Origin: Saturnia japonica
Taxonomy: Eukaryota; Arthropoda; Insecta; Lepidoptera; Saturniidae
Direction of reading: 5' to 3'
DNA length: 64,000 nucleotides
Assembly: GCA_033032175.1 (NCBI GenBank)
Contig: CM065311.1
Span: 3,093,190 to 3,157,189, forward strand
Shown: positions 42,435 to 51,929 of the stretch, one piece after another
Numbering within the stretch: the first letter of the stretch is position 1
Layout: every line of letters begins with the position of its first letter
Notes under the pieces: model-generated
Told to the model about the DNA's origin: nothing
Seen by the model: the letters and a program-made list of their open reading frames with translations, nothing else
Databases searched by the model: none
Program-made: the position numbers and the translations under genes

Positions 42435-43022
42435 CGCATAAAATGGGATTTTAATCCGCCTGGGGCTCCTCATTTCGGAGGTATCTTTGAAAGCGGTATC
42501 AAATCAACTAAGCACCACTTAAAACGCGTTATAGGTTCGCAAACTCTGACATTGGAAGAAATGTTTACTGTGCTTACTAAAATCGAAGCAGTTCTTAATT
42601 CGAGACCTCTCTGTACGCTTTCGTCAGATCCAAACGAAGCTGATGTACTCACACCGGGTCATTTTCTTATAGGTGGTCCTCTCGTTGGCCTGCCTGAAAC
42701 TCCATTGGACGAAACGACATGCCCCCGTTCTCGTTGGCAGTTAATAAAAAAAATTTGTCAAACCTTTTGGCGTACATGGCAACGTGATTATCTGCACACA
42801 CTTCAACAGAGAAATAAATGGTTTAAAACTGTACCTAATTTAAAACTTAATTATTTGGTTATTATGGTTGAACCTAATCTTCCTCCTTTATCGTGGAAAA
42901 TAGCTCGAATAGTTCGAATTCATCCGGGCCCAGATAACGTGGTAAGAGTTGTTACCGTAAAAACAGCTAATGGTAGCGAGTTTCGACGCCCTGTGGTAAA
43001 GGTTTGTCCTTTACCTTTGTAA
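42435..43022 (+). pseudogene. pol: BEL/Pao integrase C-terminal part
   Basis: Continues in the same frame after the TGA. It starts 'RIKWDFNPPGAPHFGG', the BEL/Pao motif that carries the third catalytic acidic region, then 'EAVLNSRPLCTLSSDPNE', 'LTPGHFLIGGPL' and the C-terminal 'FWRTWQRDYLHTLQQRNKW'. Ends at a natural-looking stop, 200 nt before the 3' LTR. Confidence 0.8.
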
Positions 43023-43222
43023 TAAGCTTGAGTTTATTATTAAAATTACTTAATCTAAGTTACTTAGGTATAGCGTTAATTTAATTTATCTTTAGACCCT
43101 AAAATAATAGGGTTATTTATTGTAACTTTTTTAGTTGTAAGGTAAACTTTAGATTCCGAGTACTTGCAGTTAACTTATTTTTGCTTTTCTCTGGAATCCT
43201 GGCGAATTCCAAGTGGGAGGTA

Positions 43223-43656
43223 TGTTGCGACATCCCTTTTCCCTTTCTAATTTCTCCAATTCCTTGGGGGCACAATTGTATTTAAAATACGCGCGCAAAT
43301 CTGCCGCGCATTTCTTCGTAAACCGAGAACGGTAATGGCCGCCGCGGAACTGCAGTGACACACACGCTCTGCATAATTTCGTTGTAAATTAATTATAACT
43401 ATCGGAAAGCTGGTGAAATACGTCTTTCTAGTGCTCTAGAAGTGTTTTAGACTGTTCAAGACGTGTGAGGAAGTTCAGGGTGCACCCTCGGATCGTGGCA
43501 GATACAACCAGGATACGTGGTAAGTCCCCCTACTGCTCCTTTCTAAGTCTTTCCAGTCGTCGCATCCTCTTGGTTGTGATTAACTTGTATTCTAGCATCC
43601 TACGAACAGATGTTTGAAATAGCTAGCTTGCTCTGGTAAGCGGCCAGTATCATCCA
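43223..43656 (+). repeat. BEL/Pao 3' LTR, 434 bp
   Basis: Same ends as the 5' LTR with one substitution. The preceding 'ccaagtgggaggta' is the likely polypurine tract. The flanking bases (gtaat) do not repeat the 5' flank (aaaca). Confidence 0.9.
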
Positions 43657-43859
43657 GTAATGGACATTTTTAATCTACATTAAACGCCTAAGTTAACTAA
43701 TAAACTTATCTAAACAAAGATTAATACTGAAGTGAAGAAAATATTTTTGCAAATAACATACTATTTTTAATAATCATATTGTAGATAAAATTGGTTACTG
43801 TGAGTCAACCTTAGAAAATAAACATATGCTATCGGCTTCTCTTCTCTAGGCTTTTTGAA

Positions 43860-44115
43860 GAACTACAATTCTTTAGAACATTATTTTGATATATCTCATA
43901 AGGTTTAACCAGCGTAAGCTATGTAAGCACCCGAAGATCATTTTTAGACGACTTGATTACAAATAATTAAATTTTCTCTAGGTTATTGTATACATAAACC
44001 TTCCCTAAAAAATCTAAATGTTAGTGAAAACCTGAAAACCTCATTAAAATCCGTTGCGTAGTTTAAAAGATCTAAGCGTATACAGGGGACAAACTACAGA
44101 TCAGTAAAATATCGA
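43860..44115 (+). repeat. 'ccgttgcgtagtttaaaaga' repeat, copy 1
   Basis: Ends with 'aatccgttgcgtagtttaaa' and 'agatctaagcgtatacaggg'. This ending recurs at 45210-45260, followed there by 'cagcgggaagcgacttcatc', which also occurs at 44918. Upstream 'ttaaccagcgtaagctatgt' resembles the centre of the GCCCGCGG family, so the two families may be related. Confidence 0.6.
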
Positions 44116-44167
44116 CAGCTACAAGTATCACATCACATCTCTATTTCATGGACGAATCTATTGTCTT

Positions 44168-44560
44168 AAGGTAGGAACACACCAGAGCGGCGCTGCGCGT
44201 CAAAATATACTTTGTATTATTTAGTATGGTGCATGTCGCACTAGAGCGGCTCTGCACTGCGCGTCGCGGCATATTTACCTCCAAAAGAAAATGTTAAAGG
44301 AGAATGCTTGCTATCTCATTAAGCACATACATTTTTACATAATGTGTTCACCTATTGCCAAAATATCTATGAACAGTGGGCATTCCCCTTTAACACTGTG
44401 GGACGCTCAGTGCAGCGCCGCGCCGCTCTGATGCAACACTCACCATACAAAATGATACAAACTATATTTTGACGTGCAGCGCCGCGTTGTGCCGCAACAT
44501 GCAGCAACGCGCAGCGACGCTCTAGTGCGGTCGCACCTTTGTCGTTACGACCGCAAACAT
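44168..44560. mobile_element. Foldback MITE, GC-rich arms
   Basis: Imperfect palindrome of nearly 390 bp. The left arm 'gagcggcgctgcgcgtcaaa' ... 'atatactttgtattattta' ... 'tgttaaaggagaatgc' pairs with the right arm, which reads in reverse complement 'gcggcgctgcacgtcaaaat' ... 'atagtttgtatcattttgt' ... 'tgttaaaggggaatgc'. The loop is near 44330-44345. Open frames here (44367-44576, minus) belong to the arm. Confidence 0.75.
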
Positions 44561-45194
44561 TCATCCATTGTGCCATTAGTTCAACTTATTCATTAATCGA
44601 TTTCTGTTTGTATTGAAAAAAATGGATTGATAGTTCATCACGTTTTAACAAACATTAAATGACTTATGAATTTATAGAAGAAAACACTTTTTTTTGTATT
44701 TACGTGTGGAATGAGACGCCATCTTTAACGTAATTCACATTACAACTAGTATTTTTAAAAACAAACACTGAACAACGTGACATTTTGTCTATAATCAACA
44801 GATGTGTACTCGTTCACAAACAAAAATCAACATCAAGCCCAATTTAGGCCAGATGCGTTCGCACTCAACAACCCCCAGAACCATATCTCCCTTGTTTTAC
44901 TAATCTGTGGGACAAACGTCGGGAAGCGACTTCATTTTACGCTATGTATAGAATTATATCGTAACACCAGTCTGCAACAGTCAAGAGATTAAACTTAAAC
45001 TTTAGTTATGTGGGCGTTACATCCTAAAAGGCGGCGACTTGTAAGATTGTTAGTTTGTGTCATTTTAATATTAACGTTTTGTTATTATATAATACGTAAA
45101 TTAATCGTTGTAGCAAAAAAGATGTCTCACTAAAGCAATATTTGTGAAGCCTGTCTTTACATCTAACTTATTTCAAAACTTATCTGTATCTATT

Positions 45195-45290
45195 CTTCTG
45201 TATATTAAACCGCATTAAAATCCGTTGCGTAGTTTAAAAGATCTAAGCGTATATAGGGGACAGACAGCGGGAAGCGACTTCATCTTCTAT
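45195..45290 (+). repeat. 'ccgttgcgtagtttaaaaga' repeat, copy 2
   Basis: 'aaaatccgttgcgtagttta' with 'aaagatctaagcgtatatag', then 'cagcgggaagcgacttcatc'. Directly adjoins the inverted GCCCGCGG copy. Confidence 0.6.
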
Positions 45291-45775
45291 ACAATTAATA
45301 AAATTGTAGTGTCTGTTTGTAATGTCAAAATAACAGTTTTTTTACTACATTCATATGAAAGTATATACGATACCTATAAAAAAAGGCCCATTTTTAAAAT
45401 TATTGTCTATCTGTCTGTTTGTTCCGAGTAATCTCCGAAACGGTTGGACCGATTTTGACGGGACTTTCACTGATAGATTGCTGATGATATAAGGAGTAAC
45501 TAAGGCTACTTTTAATTTAGAAAAAGAATTAGGGTTCCGCACGAATAAAAAAATACTGGTCATAGTGAAACAATTCGGGCGCTTAAATGGCTTATGCTGA
45601 GTAAACCATAAGAAAATTAATACAATAATTACATAAATTAATGTACTAAATAATTATAGGCATTAAAAAGACCTATAAAAAGGCCGGGAAAGTATACATC
45701 TATCTTCTAAGGAACATCCACAATAAGAATTTTTGTCTTTAAAATAGCCTGGAGCGGGGAGCAAAATTCACGCGA
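45288..45775 (-). repeat. GCCCGCGG-family repeat, inverted copy 3
   Basis: Reverse complement of the family: 'gtgtctgtttgtaatgtcaa' at one end, then 'ccgaaacggttggaccgatt', 'ttcgggcgcttaaatggctt' and 'gtctttaaaatagcctggag'. It ends before the first ~60 bp of the family. Confidence 0.75.
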
Positions 45776-46226
45776 TAAAAAATTGCCTGTAACCAGGGCC
45801 GCCTTAAGCATATTCAGCGCCCGGGTGCAAAAATTTATCATGCGCCTCCACCCCCCGCTCTTTTTAACTACATCTAGCTTCATTTTTCGGACTTTTAAGT
45901 TGGAATATTTTTATAGTTACAATATCATTTTATCATTAACTTTTGATTCTATACCTACTTTTAATGGTCAAGTTTGCTAATTTATCTTGAGTCTTGGACA
46001 CGTGGTTGACCGTAAATAGATTTTATTAATTTCAGACTTTTAATTATAGGTATGTAATATTAGGGTCCTTACATATGAAATTAGCGTTTTATATGGGGAA
46101 AGTAAAACGATAAATATATTATGATATTATACATATTATAATCAATCGAAGTATGTATCATTATTATCTAAACACTATCGCGATTTTATAGGTAGTTCAT
46201 TGATTCCATTGCTGCATAATTTTTTT

Positions 46227-46680
46227 TACGTACATACATAAATCACGCCCATTTCCCAACGGGGTAGGCAGAGACCACGTCTTTACACCTGCTACGATCC
46301 TGGCATACATCTTTCGCTTTTTCAACGTTCATTAATCTTTTCATGCATGCTCGTTGGTTTAGAGTACTCATGACCTGACATTTTTTCAGAACGTGTCCGA
46401 TTTGTTCGATGAATGTTCATCTAGGCCTTCCTTTTCCAACGTTTCCTTTCACACTCCCATTATAAGTTTGTTTAGTTATTCTTTTTTCATTCATCCTCTC
46501 AACATGCCCAAACCATCTAAGCATGCATTTCTCAATTCGTGTGACTATATCTTCTTTCACACCACAAAGTTCTCTTATCACACTATTTCTTATCCTGTCA
46601 ATCAATTTCACTCCTAGCATACCTCTTACTTACTTCCATGATTTTTCTGCCACACCCAGCTTTCACTTTCGTATATTAGT
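46227..46680 (-). pseudogene. LINE C-terminal and 3' end fragment
   Basis: Minus strand encodes 'MLGVKLIDRIRNSVIRELCG' and 'IEKCMLRWFGHVERMNEKRI', then 'GSVKGNVGKGRPR', the typical C-terminal end of a lepidopteran endonuclease-RT LINE. The 3' end reads, in LINE orientation, 'gtctctgcctaccccgttgg' with 'gaaatgggcgtgatttatgt'. That tail resembles the SINE tail at 31680-31727. Confidence 0.7.
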
Positions 46681-46744
46681 GTGTTGTTCCGTACATGAGC
46701 TTTCATATAAATTCTCTGAATTTTTTAACCTCAATTTTTTTTTG

Positions 46745-47560
46745 CAAGAAATTTTCCAAATCCCGAAAAAATCGATAATCTGTTGAAGCAAGGTCCGGGT
46801 AGTATGGCGGGTGCCGGAGACATTCCAACGGCAGTTCCTTTAATTTAGCAAATCTCTGTCGTGAAGTTTGGGGTCTCGCGTTGTCCGGTTGTCCTGAAGC
46901 AGCAGTGGGATAGAGAGATTGAGCAGTCTCACTGTTTAACGGCTAGCTTTTCCATTATGGTTTGCAATTGTTGATAATACAGTCTACCGTTATTGTCTGG
47001 CCAGATCTTAGGAAGCTATAGTGTATGACATCAGCATTGGTCTACCAAACACTCACCAGTACCTTTTTCTGGGTCAACTTTCGATTGAGACAAGATTTGG
47101 CCGGTTCTTCTGGGTTCAACCACTGTGATTTTCCGATTGTCGTAAAGGATTCATTTTTTGACACGTAACAATACGATTTCAAATTCCCTCATTATTGTGA
47201 CGGTTGAGTAATGTAACGCAGCACTTAATGTGTGTTTGTTGGTGTGCTTCAGTCAATTCATGGGGTAGCCATTTCTCGAGCTTTTTCAGTACTCCAATTT
47301 GTTTCATGTGAATTCAAATTATTTTATTACTCACACTGAAGCCTGCCGCTAACTCTAACGTGGTTTGCAATGGATCCACTTCCTGGATCACCTTTCATTC
47401 TTAATTATCAACTAGATTTGTTTCGTAGGTCAAAATTTTCAGAACGAAGACGTTGGAACCGAAAACGTACCGTGCTTTCTTTTACAGTAGCTTCCTTATA
47501 TAGATCATTAATCCTTCGAGCTGTTTCTGCATCCCCTGAATCCATGCCACAATGAAGGGA
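46745..47560 (-). pseudogene. Mariner transposase relic
   Basis: Minus strand, several frames. The N-terminal part has 'ARRINDLYKEATVKESTVRF' and 'RFQRLRSENFDLRNK'. Then come 'VDPLQTTLELAAGFSVSN' and 'LEKWLPHELTEAHQQTHIK', followed by the catalytic-core end: 'QDN' with 'RFAKLKELPLECL', 'HPPYYPDLASTDYRFF' and 'DLENFL'. This is the mariner order; the last aspartate of the D,D34D triad is in 'STDY'. The first catalytic aspartate region is not recognisable. Stops and shifts make it inactive. Confidence 0.75.
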
Positions 47561-47894
47561 TTCTGAATCGGAATGTTCTAAGATAGTGTATGATAATCGA
47601 AATCGTCCGTCTTACTGGTTGTTTGGACACAAGAGGCAGCCAAACTTTACTGCAGAGGTGTACTGTTAAGAATTGCAAATTATGATAAACGCGCTCGCTG
47701 TCAAACAATCGAGACTTGTGAATTGTTGTAGTCCATTCTTCTTTCACAACAACACTTGTGCATACAACGCACAACGGACCGTCTTAAAACTACCGAATCT
47801 CTCCATCACCTACCGTACTCAACATACCTTGTTCCAATCCAGTGAACACGTCACCTTACCTTGACCATCACACACAAGGCATACAGTCACAGCG

Positions 47895-48340
47895 TTTTGA
47901 TATACACATGACATAAAACTGATATGATTAGTGATGTTTAAGTTATGTCATACTCTGTGATTTTAATGTAGCGTCGCACTGATATAAAAATATGATATTA
48001 ATGTAATGTAATGGCATTATTTTATATTTTACGCTGATCTGATGTAATATGAATAGTATATTGTTACATAATATCAGAGTTTATATTTTTCCGTACAACT
48101 GACATAACGATAAAATCCTACAATCACATAACTGATAAGTCACAATTTTACGTACAGTAGACAGTAATAAAATCAGAATTTTATATAAAAAATAAGTCAA
48201 ATTATTACGTATTGTCTGATAACAGTGAATCTTATCGTTACATAACTGGGGAGTCAGTTTTTACGTACGGCTGATACCTATATCAATAAAGTTAAGTATT
48301 TTCATGTTAACTTTTTTATATTGATATAAGATGGCCCACT
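47895..48340 (+). repeat. Diverged tandem array, AT-rich
   Basis: Units built on '(t)acataactga(t)aagtcaca' and '(t)ttttacgtacagctgata' recur about every 60-90 bp, with variants at about 48062, 48124 and 48240. They become unrecognisable towards the ends. No coding potential. Confidence 0.4.
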
Positions 48341-48894
48341 GCCACGATTTTGTTCTAGGTATCGTTTTGTTTTATACATTTAATATAAGGGTTTGATTTT
48401 ATGAACCAATTATTAGCTCCTATAAGTAACACGGGTAACACGAGCACATCAATTAGTTCAGCTGCCGAAGTACCTCCAGCGTTGACTAGAAGGTACTTTC
48501 ACACTAGAATGACTGTTGAGTCATTCTAATATGCAAGTGCGAATCTTGTTCATAGTTACTTCAGCAGTAACTTGAAAATTTAGTTGATATAAAGTTAATA
48601 ATATTCACGTTATCGACCCTTTACCGCCAATATTTTTATCAAAATGATGTCAGTGTTGTAATTTCCCACATCATGAATATATTAAATGAAAAGTATGTCA
48701 CAGATATATCAAACTTTCTTACACCATCATATTACATAAAAATAGCGAAATAATAAGTCTTTTCTAACTTATTACTGAGTAATTTTTGTTACATAACGCG
48801 TGATATTGCTCGATGTCATTCAGGTATGACACTGACATAAATGTGTTCACTAAGAATTGATTTCCGTTTATTTTGGAATTTGGATAACTTTTTA

Positions 48895-49014
48895 CACAGG
48901 AAAAAATGCCTTTGAAGGGTTCATCGATTCTCGTGCTAAGGATTTCTACAACAGAGGTGTCAATGAACTTCCATTAAAATGGCAAAAGTGTGTCGACGAC
49001 ACTTCGAATAATTA
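48895..49014 (+). pseudogene. Mariner transposase C-terminal fragment
   Basis: Plus strand encodes 'GFIDSRAKDFYNRGVNELPL' and 'KWQKCVDDTSNN' with a stop. This matches the mariner C-terminal pattern F(Y)xRGIxxLPxRWxKCV. Opposite orientation to the relic at 46745-47560, so a separate insertion. It is followed within 12 bp by the 275 bp element. Confidence 0.65.
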
Positions 49015-49025
49015 ATTATATATCT

Positions 49026-49300
49026 TTAGCGGCGGAGGTGAGGAACAGAGAGTAAAGTTCCTCATCCGCCATAGAAAAGGGAGGATCCTCCGGCCAGACG
49101 GGTGCTATGTCTGGCGGGCAGCTGCCCCGACTGTTGTAGTCGGGTTCTTGTATATATACTCAACGATAGAGTGAATTTCTATAGCGCAATGTAGGGATAG
49201 TAGGGATGCATCCTATGTGGCTCGATAGATGTCGCTATGTGTCGCTACGTAGTTGTGTCGATGCGTTGATGCGTCAGTTGTGGCGAGAGATGTCGCTACA
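49026..49300 (-). mobile_element. 275 bp solo-LTR-like element, inverted copy 3
   Basis: In element orientation it starts TGTAGCGACA at 49300 and ends CCGCCGCTAA at 49026. It is flanked by the perfect 5 bp direct repeat TATCT (49021-49025 and 49301-49305). Over 90% like copy 1 by eye and ends at the same 3' position, confirming the element's boundaries. Confidence 0.72.
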
Positions 49301-49500
49301 TATCTACTTTTTATTTAATTGAATAATGATATTGGTAACTATATTTTTAATTAAATAACTAACTCGGCTCTGCTTGGGGCTACAGTGTTAGTCAGGGTTG
49401 TTGTACTTATCAAAACTTATGGCAGTCGGCTTGCGCCTCCTAGGACTCTGCGCCCGGGTGCCTCGCACCTTGCACCCCCCGGGGCGGTCCTGCCTATAAC

Positions 49501-50147
49501 GCTCAGGGATAATATAACTTCATATTAGGGAATAATTTTTACAATCGAACCAATAGTTCCAGAAATTAACGCTTACAAACTTACAATAAAGTATAGATAA
49601 CTAAGCAATAATATCTACTTAAAAAGTTTTCGTTGGACTATAAGAAAACGTTACAAACCAATTACACTTGTAACATCTTGTTGTCCTAGTGAGACTCATT
49701 ACATGTTATGAATGTGCCTAAGGTATTGCAATAGATCGTTTCGTAATATCATTGAGGTAATAATGTAACGTCTTAACGTTGTTGTAATATTAAGTGTTGA
49801 GCCTGATGAAGACATCACGCGAATGAGGAGTCGCTATTAACGTGGTCAGATGTGGAACAATAATTACTCAAGTATTATTTAATATTATACTTATTATAAA
49901 CCCATAGTCCTCTCTGTACATGTAACTTTTCCCAAATGTTCTGATAGGCATCTATTAAAAATGACTGATAACGAATATGACTTTTTTTTTCGTATGTCCG
50001 GATTTATATTAAAAACGGCTTGACGATATTTTTATAAAATTTTGTACTCGGGAAGCTTAGGTATGTCATTCATTGGTCATTGACAGGCTATAAAATTGTT
50101 AATACTTTTAGAAGTAGTAAAAAAAATCTTTTATTATTATAAACTTA
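49501..50147. other. Intron 1 DNA, no gene seen
   Basis: AT-rich with no recognisable feature. Confidence 0.3.
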
Positions 50148-50672
50148 TTAGCTGAGCCCGTGGCTTCACTCACGTGGACTACAGAATGCCCGCGCGAATT
50201 TTGCTCCCCCGCTCCCGGCTATTTTAAAGACAAAAATGCTTATTGTGGGTGTTCCTTCGAACATAGATGTATACTCTCACGAACTTTTTTGTAGGTATTT
50301 TTAATGCCTATAATTATGTAGTACGTTAATTTGCTATATCTCTTATAGTTTATTCAGCATAAGCAATTTACGCGCCCGAATTGATTCACCATGACCAGTT
50401 TTTTTTATTTGTGCGGAAACCTAATTATTTTTCTTTAATAGAAGTAGCCTAAGTTACTCCCTATATCATCAGTTAACTATCAGTGAAAGTCCGGTCAAAA
50501 TCGGTCCAACCGCTTCGGAGATTACCCGGAACAAACAGACAGACAGACAGATAAAATTTTTAAAAATGGCCTTTTTGTTATACATATCGTATATACTTTA
50601 TATGAATTTAGTAAAAAACTGTTATTTTGCCATTACAAACAGACACTTCTATTTTATTAATTGTATAGATAA
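50148..50672 (+). repeat. GCCCGCGG-family repeat, copy 4
   Basis: 'tagctgagcccgtggcttca' through 'cgcccgaattgattcaccat', 'cggttcaaccg'-type block, 'acaaacagacagacagacag' and the tail 'ccattacaaacagacacttc'. Full-length relative to copy 1. Confidence 0.78.
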
Positions 50673-51929
50673 AAATAAGCGATCAATGATCATTGAAGAA
50701 GGACATTGAAACTTTGGAATGTTTAAACAAGAAAAAAAAAAACGGTGACGTTTATTTTAACTATACTTATAGTAATCTGAATGTTACGACATTTTAAGAG
50801 GAGCTCAGCAGGCAACCTCGGCCATGGAGCTCATCTAGACAGTCACACTGCACAGGAGATGCTTTTATGATTTTGTTTATTTGCAGTTTATTTTAATTGG
50901 CGTTCATTTAGTCCAGTGTAGGAGTCTCTTACAATGTTCAGCGTCTTGACTCACTGTTAAAATTTAGGGTTTCCCAACAATTACGTCTCTTTCACAATGT
51001 TTCTAACTTCTAATAGCTTAGGAGTTGTACGGTCGCGCGAATCTATACGACAGTAATGCCGAATCCAAATTATGTAATTTGCTTTGAACAGACTAGACGT
51101 TTAGAATGTGTAATAAGACATTACGGTCGGCGGCTAGTTGTAATTTAGCAATACAACATCAACTTTGCGAATATTATTCAATTTTTTTTTTGTATGAAAT
51201 TTTATAATGTAGGTATAAGTTTTTAATATGATTAACTGGAATTAAACCAAATTAATACACACTTTAAAATTATAATATATATTATTATTAAATATAATAA
51301 TTTAATCATCATCTTATAAGTTGCCCGGAAAGTTCATGTCGATTTTCAGTAGGAGACATAAGGGCAGGTCTAAAAATATCAGAACGATTGAAAATAGGTA
51401 TCATGCCTACATTGTGTAGAAGACGATACATAATACATATTTGAAAAAAAAAACCATTACAATACGTTATTTTTTTTTAATAAATACGTCTGTGAATACA
51501 AACAAAGTGCATTAAATAAATTTAATGTTTTCCTTTCACAGGTAAGGCAAAATAGCACACAAGCGGCAATAAAGATATGGGTTGTGTGTAGCGAAGGTCA
51601 AAATAATCTTTATTCAATTTAGGCCCTAAGAAGGCACTTATGAACGTCAAACACTACTGCCGGTACGGAAAATATCCCAGACATCTAGACGAACCGGTAA
51701 AAAACTCGGTCGGGTTTATCCTTTTTTTTGTTAACTGTACAAATGTTAATAAAACAGGTACAATAATAATATATTAGTGGATGCACAGAGAGGGAGTCAC
51801 TTCCAGACATCACTATCATTCACATCATAATCCACCCTATAATAACCTTTTGACAGTAAAGCCCGCTTGACATGGTCCTTGAACTTGTTGTCCGGAAAAT
51901 CAGTAATGTGCTTCGGGATTTTGTTATAG
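50673..51929. other. Intron 1 DNA, no gene seen
   Basis: AT-rich. The last ~200 bp are probably the 3' untranslated end of the LINE that follows on the minus strand. Confidence 0.3.

Larger units (their letters stand above)
36814..43656 (+). mobile_element. BEL/Pao LTR retrotransposon, recent but broken
   Basis: A 6.8 kb element with 434 bp LTRs and a gag-pol order typical of BEL/Pao: Gag with zinc fingers, aspartic protease, RT, RNase H, integrase. The coding frame has one frameshift (near 39255-39280) and two in-frame stops (TAG 41325-41327, TGA 42432-42434), although the LTRs differ at one base only. No target duplication or clear primer site was found at the LTR edges. It lies in intron 1 of the rost-like gene, antisense to it. 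Confidence 0.9.
45794..49492. mobile_element. hAT-like 'cagggcc' element copy 2, hosting other elements
   Basis: Left end 'cagggccgccttaagcatat' with 'tcagcgcccgggtgcaaaaa'. Right end 'actctgcgcccgggtgcctc' with 'ccccccggggcggtcctg'. It is flanked by an 8 bp direct repeat with one difference: CCTGTAAC at 45786-45793 and CCTATAAC at 49493-49500. Own sequence is seen at 45794-46060 and 49330-49492 (matching 14426-14640 and 15657-15837). Between lie a LINE end, two mariner fragments, an AT-rich repeat array and a 275 bp element. No transposase of its own was recognised. Confidence 0.65.
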
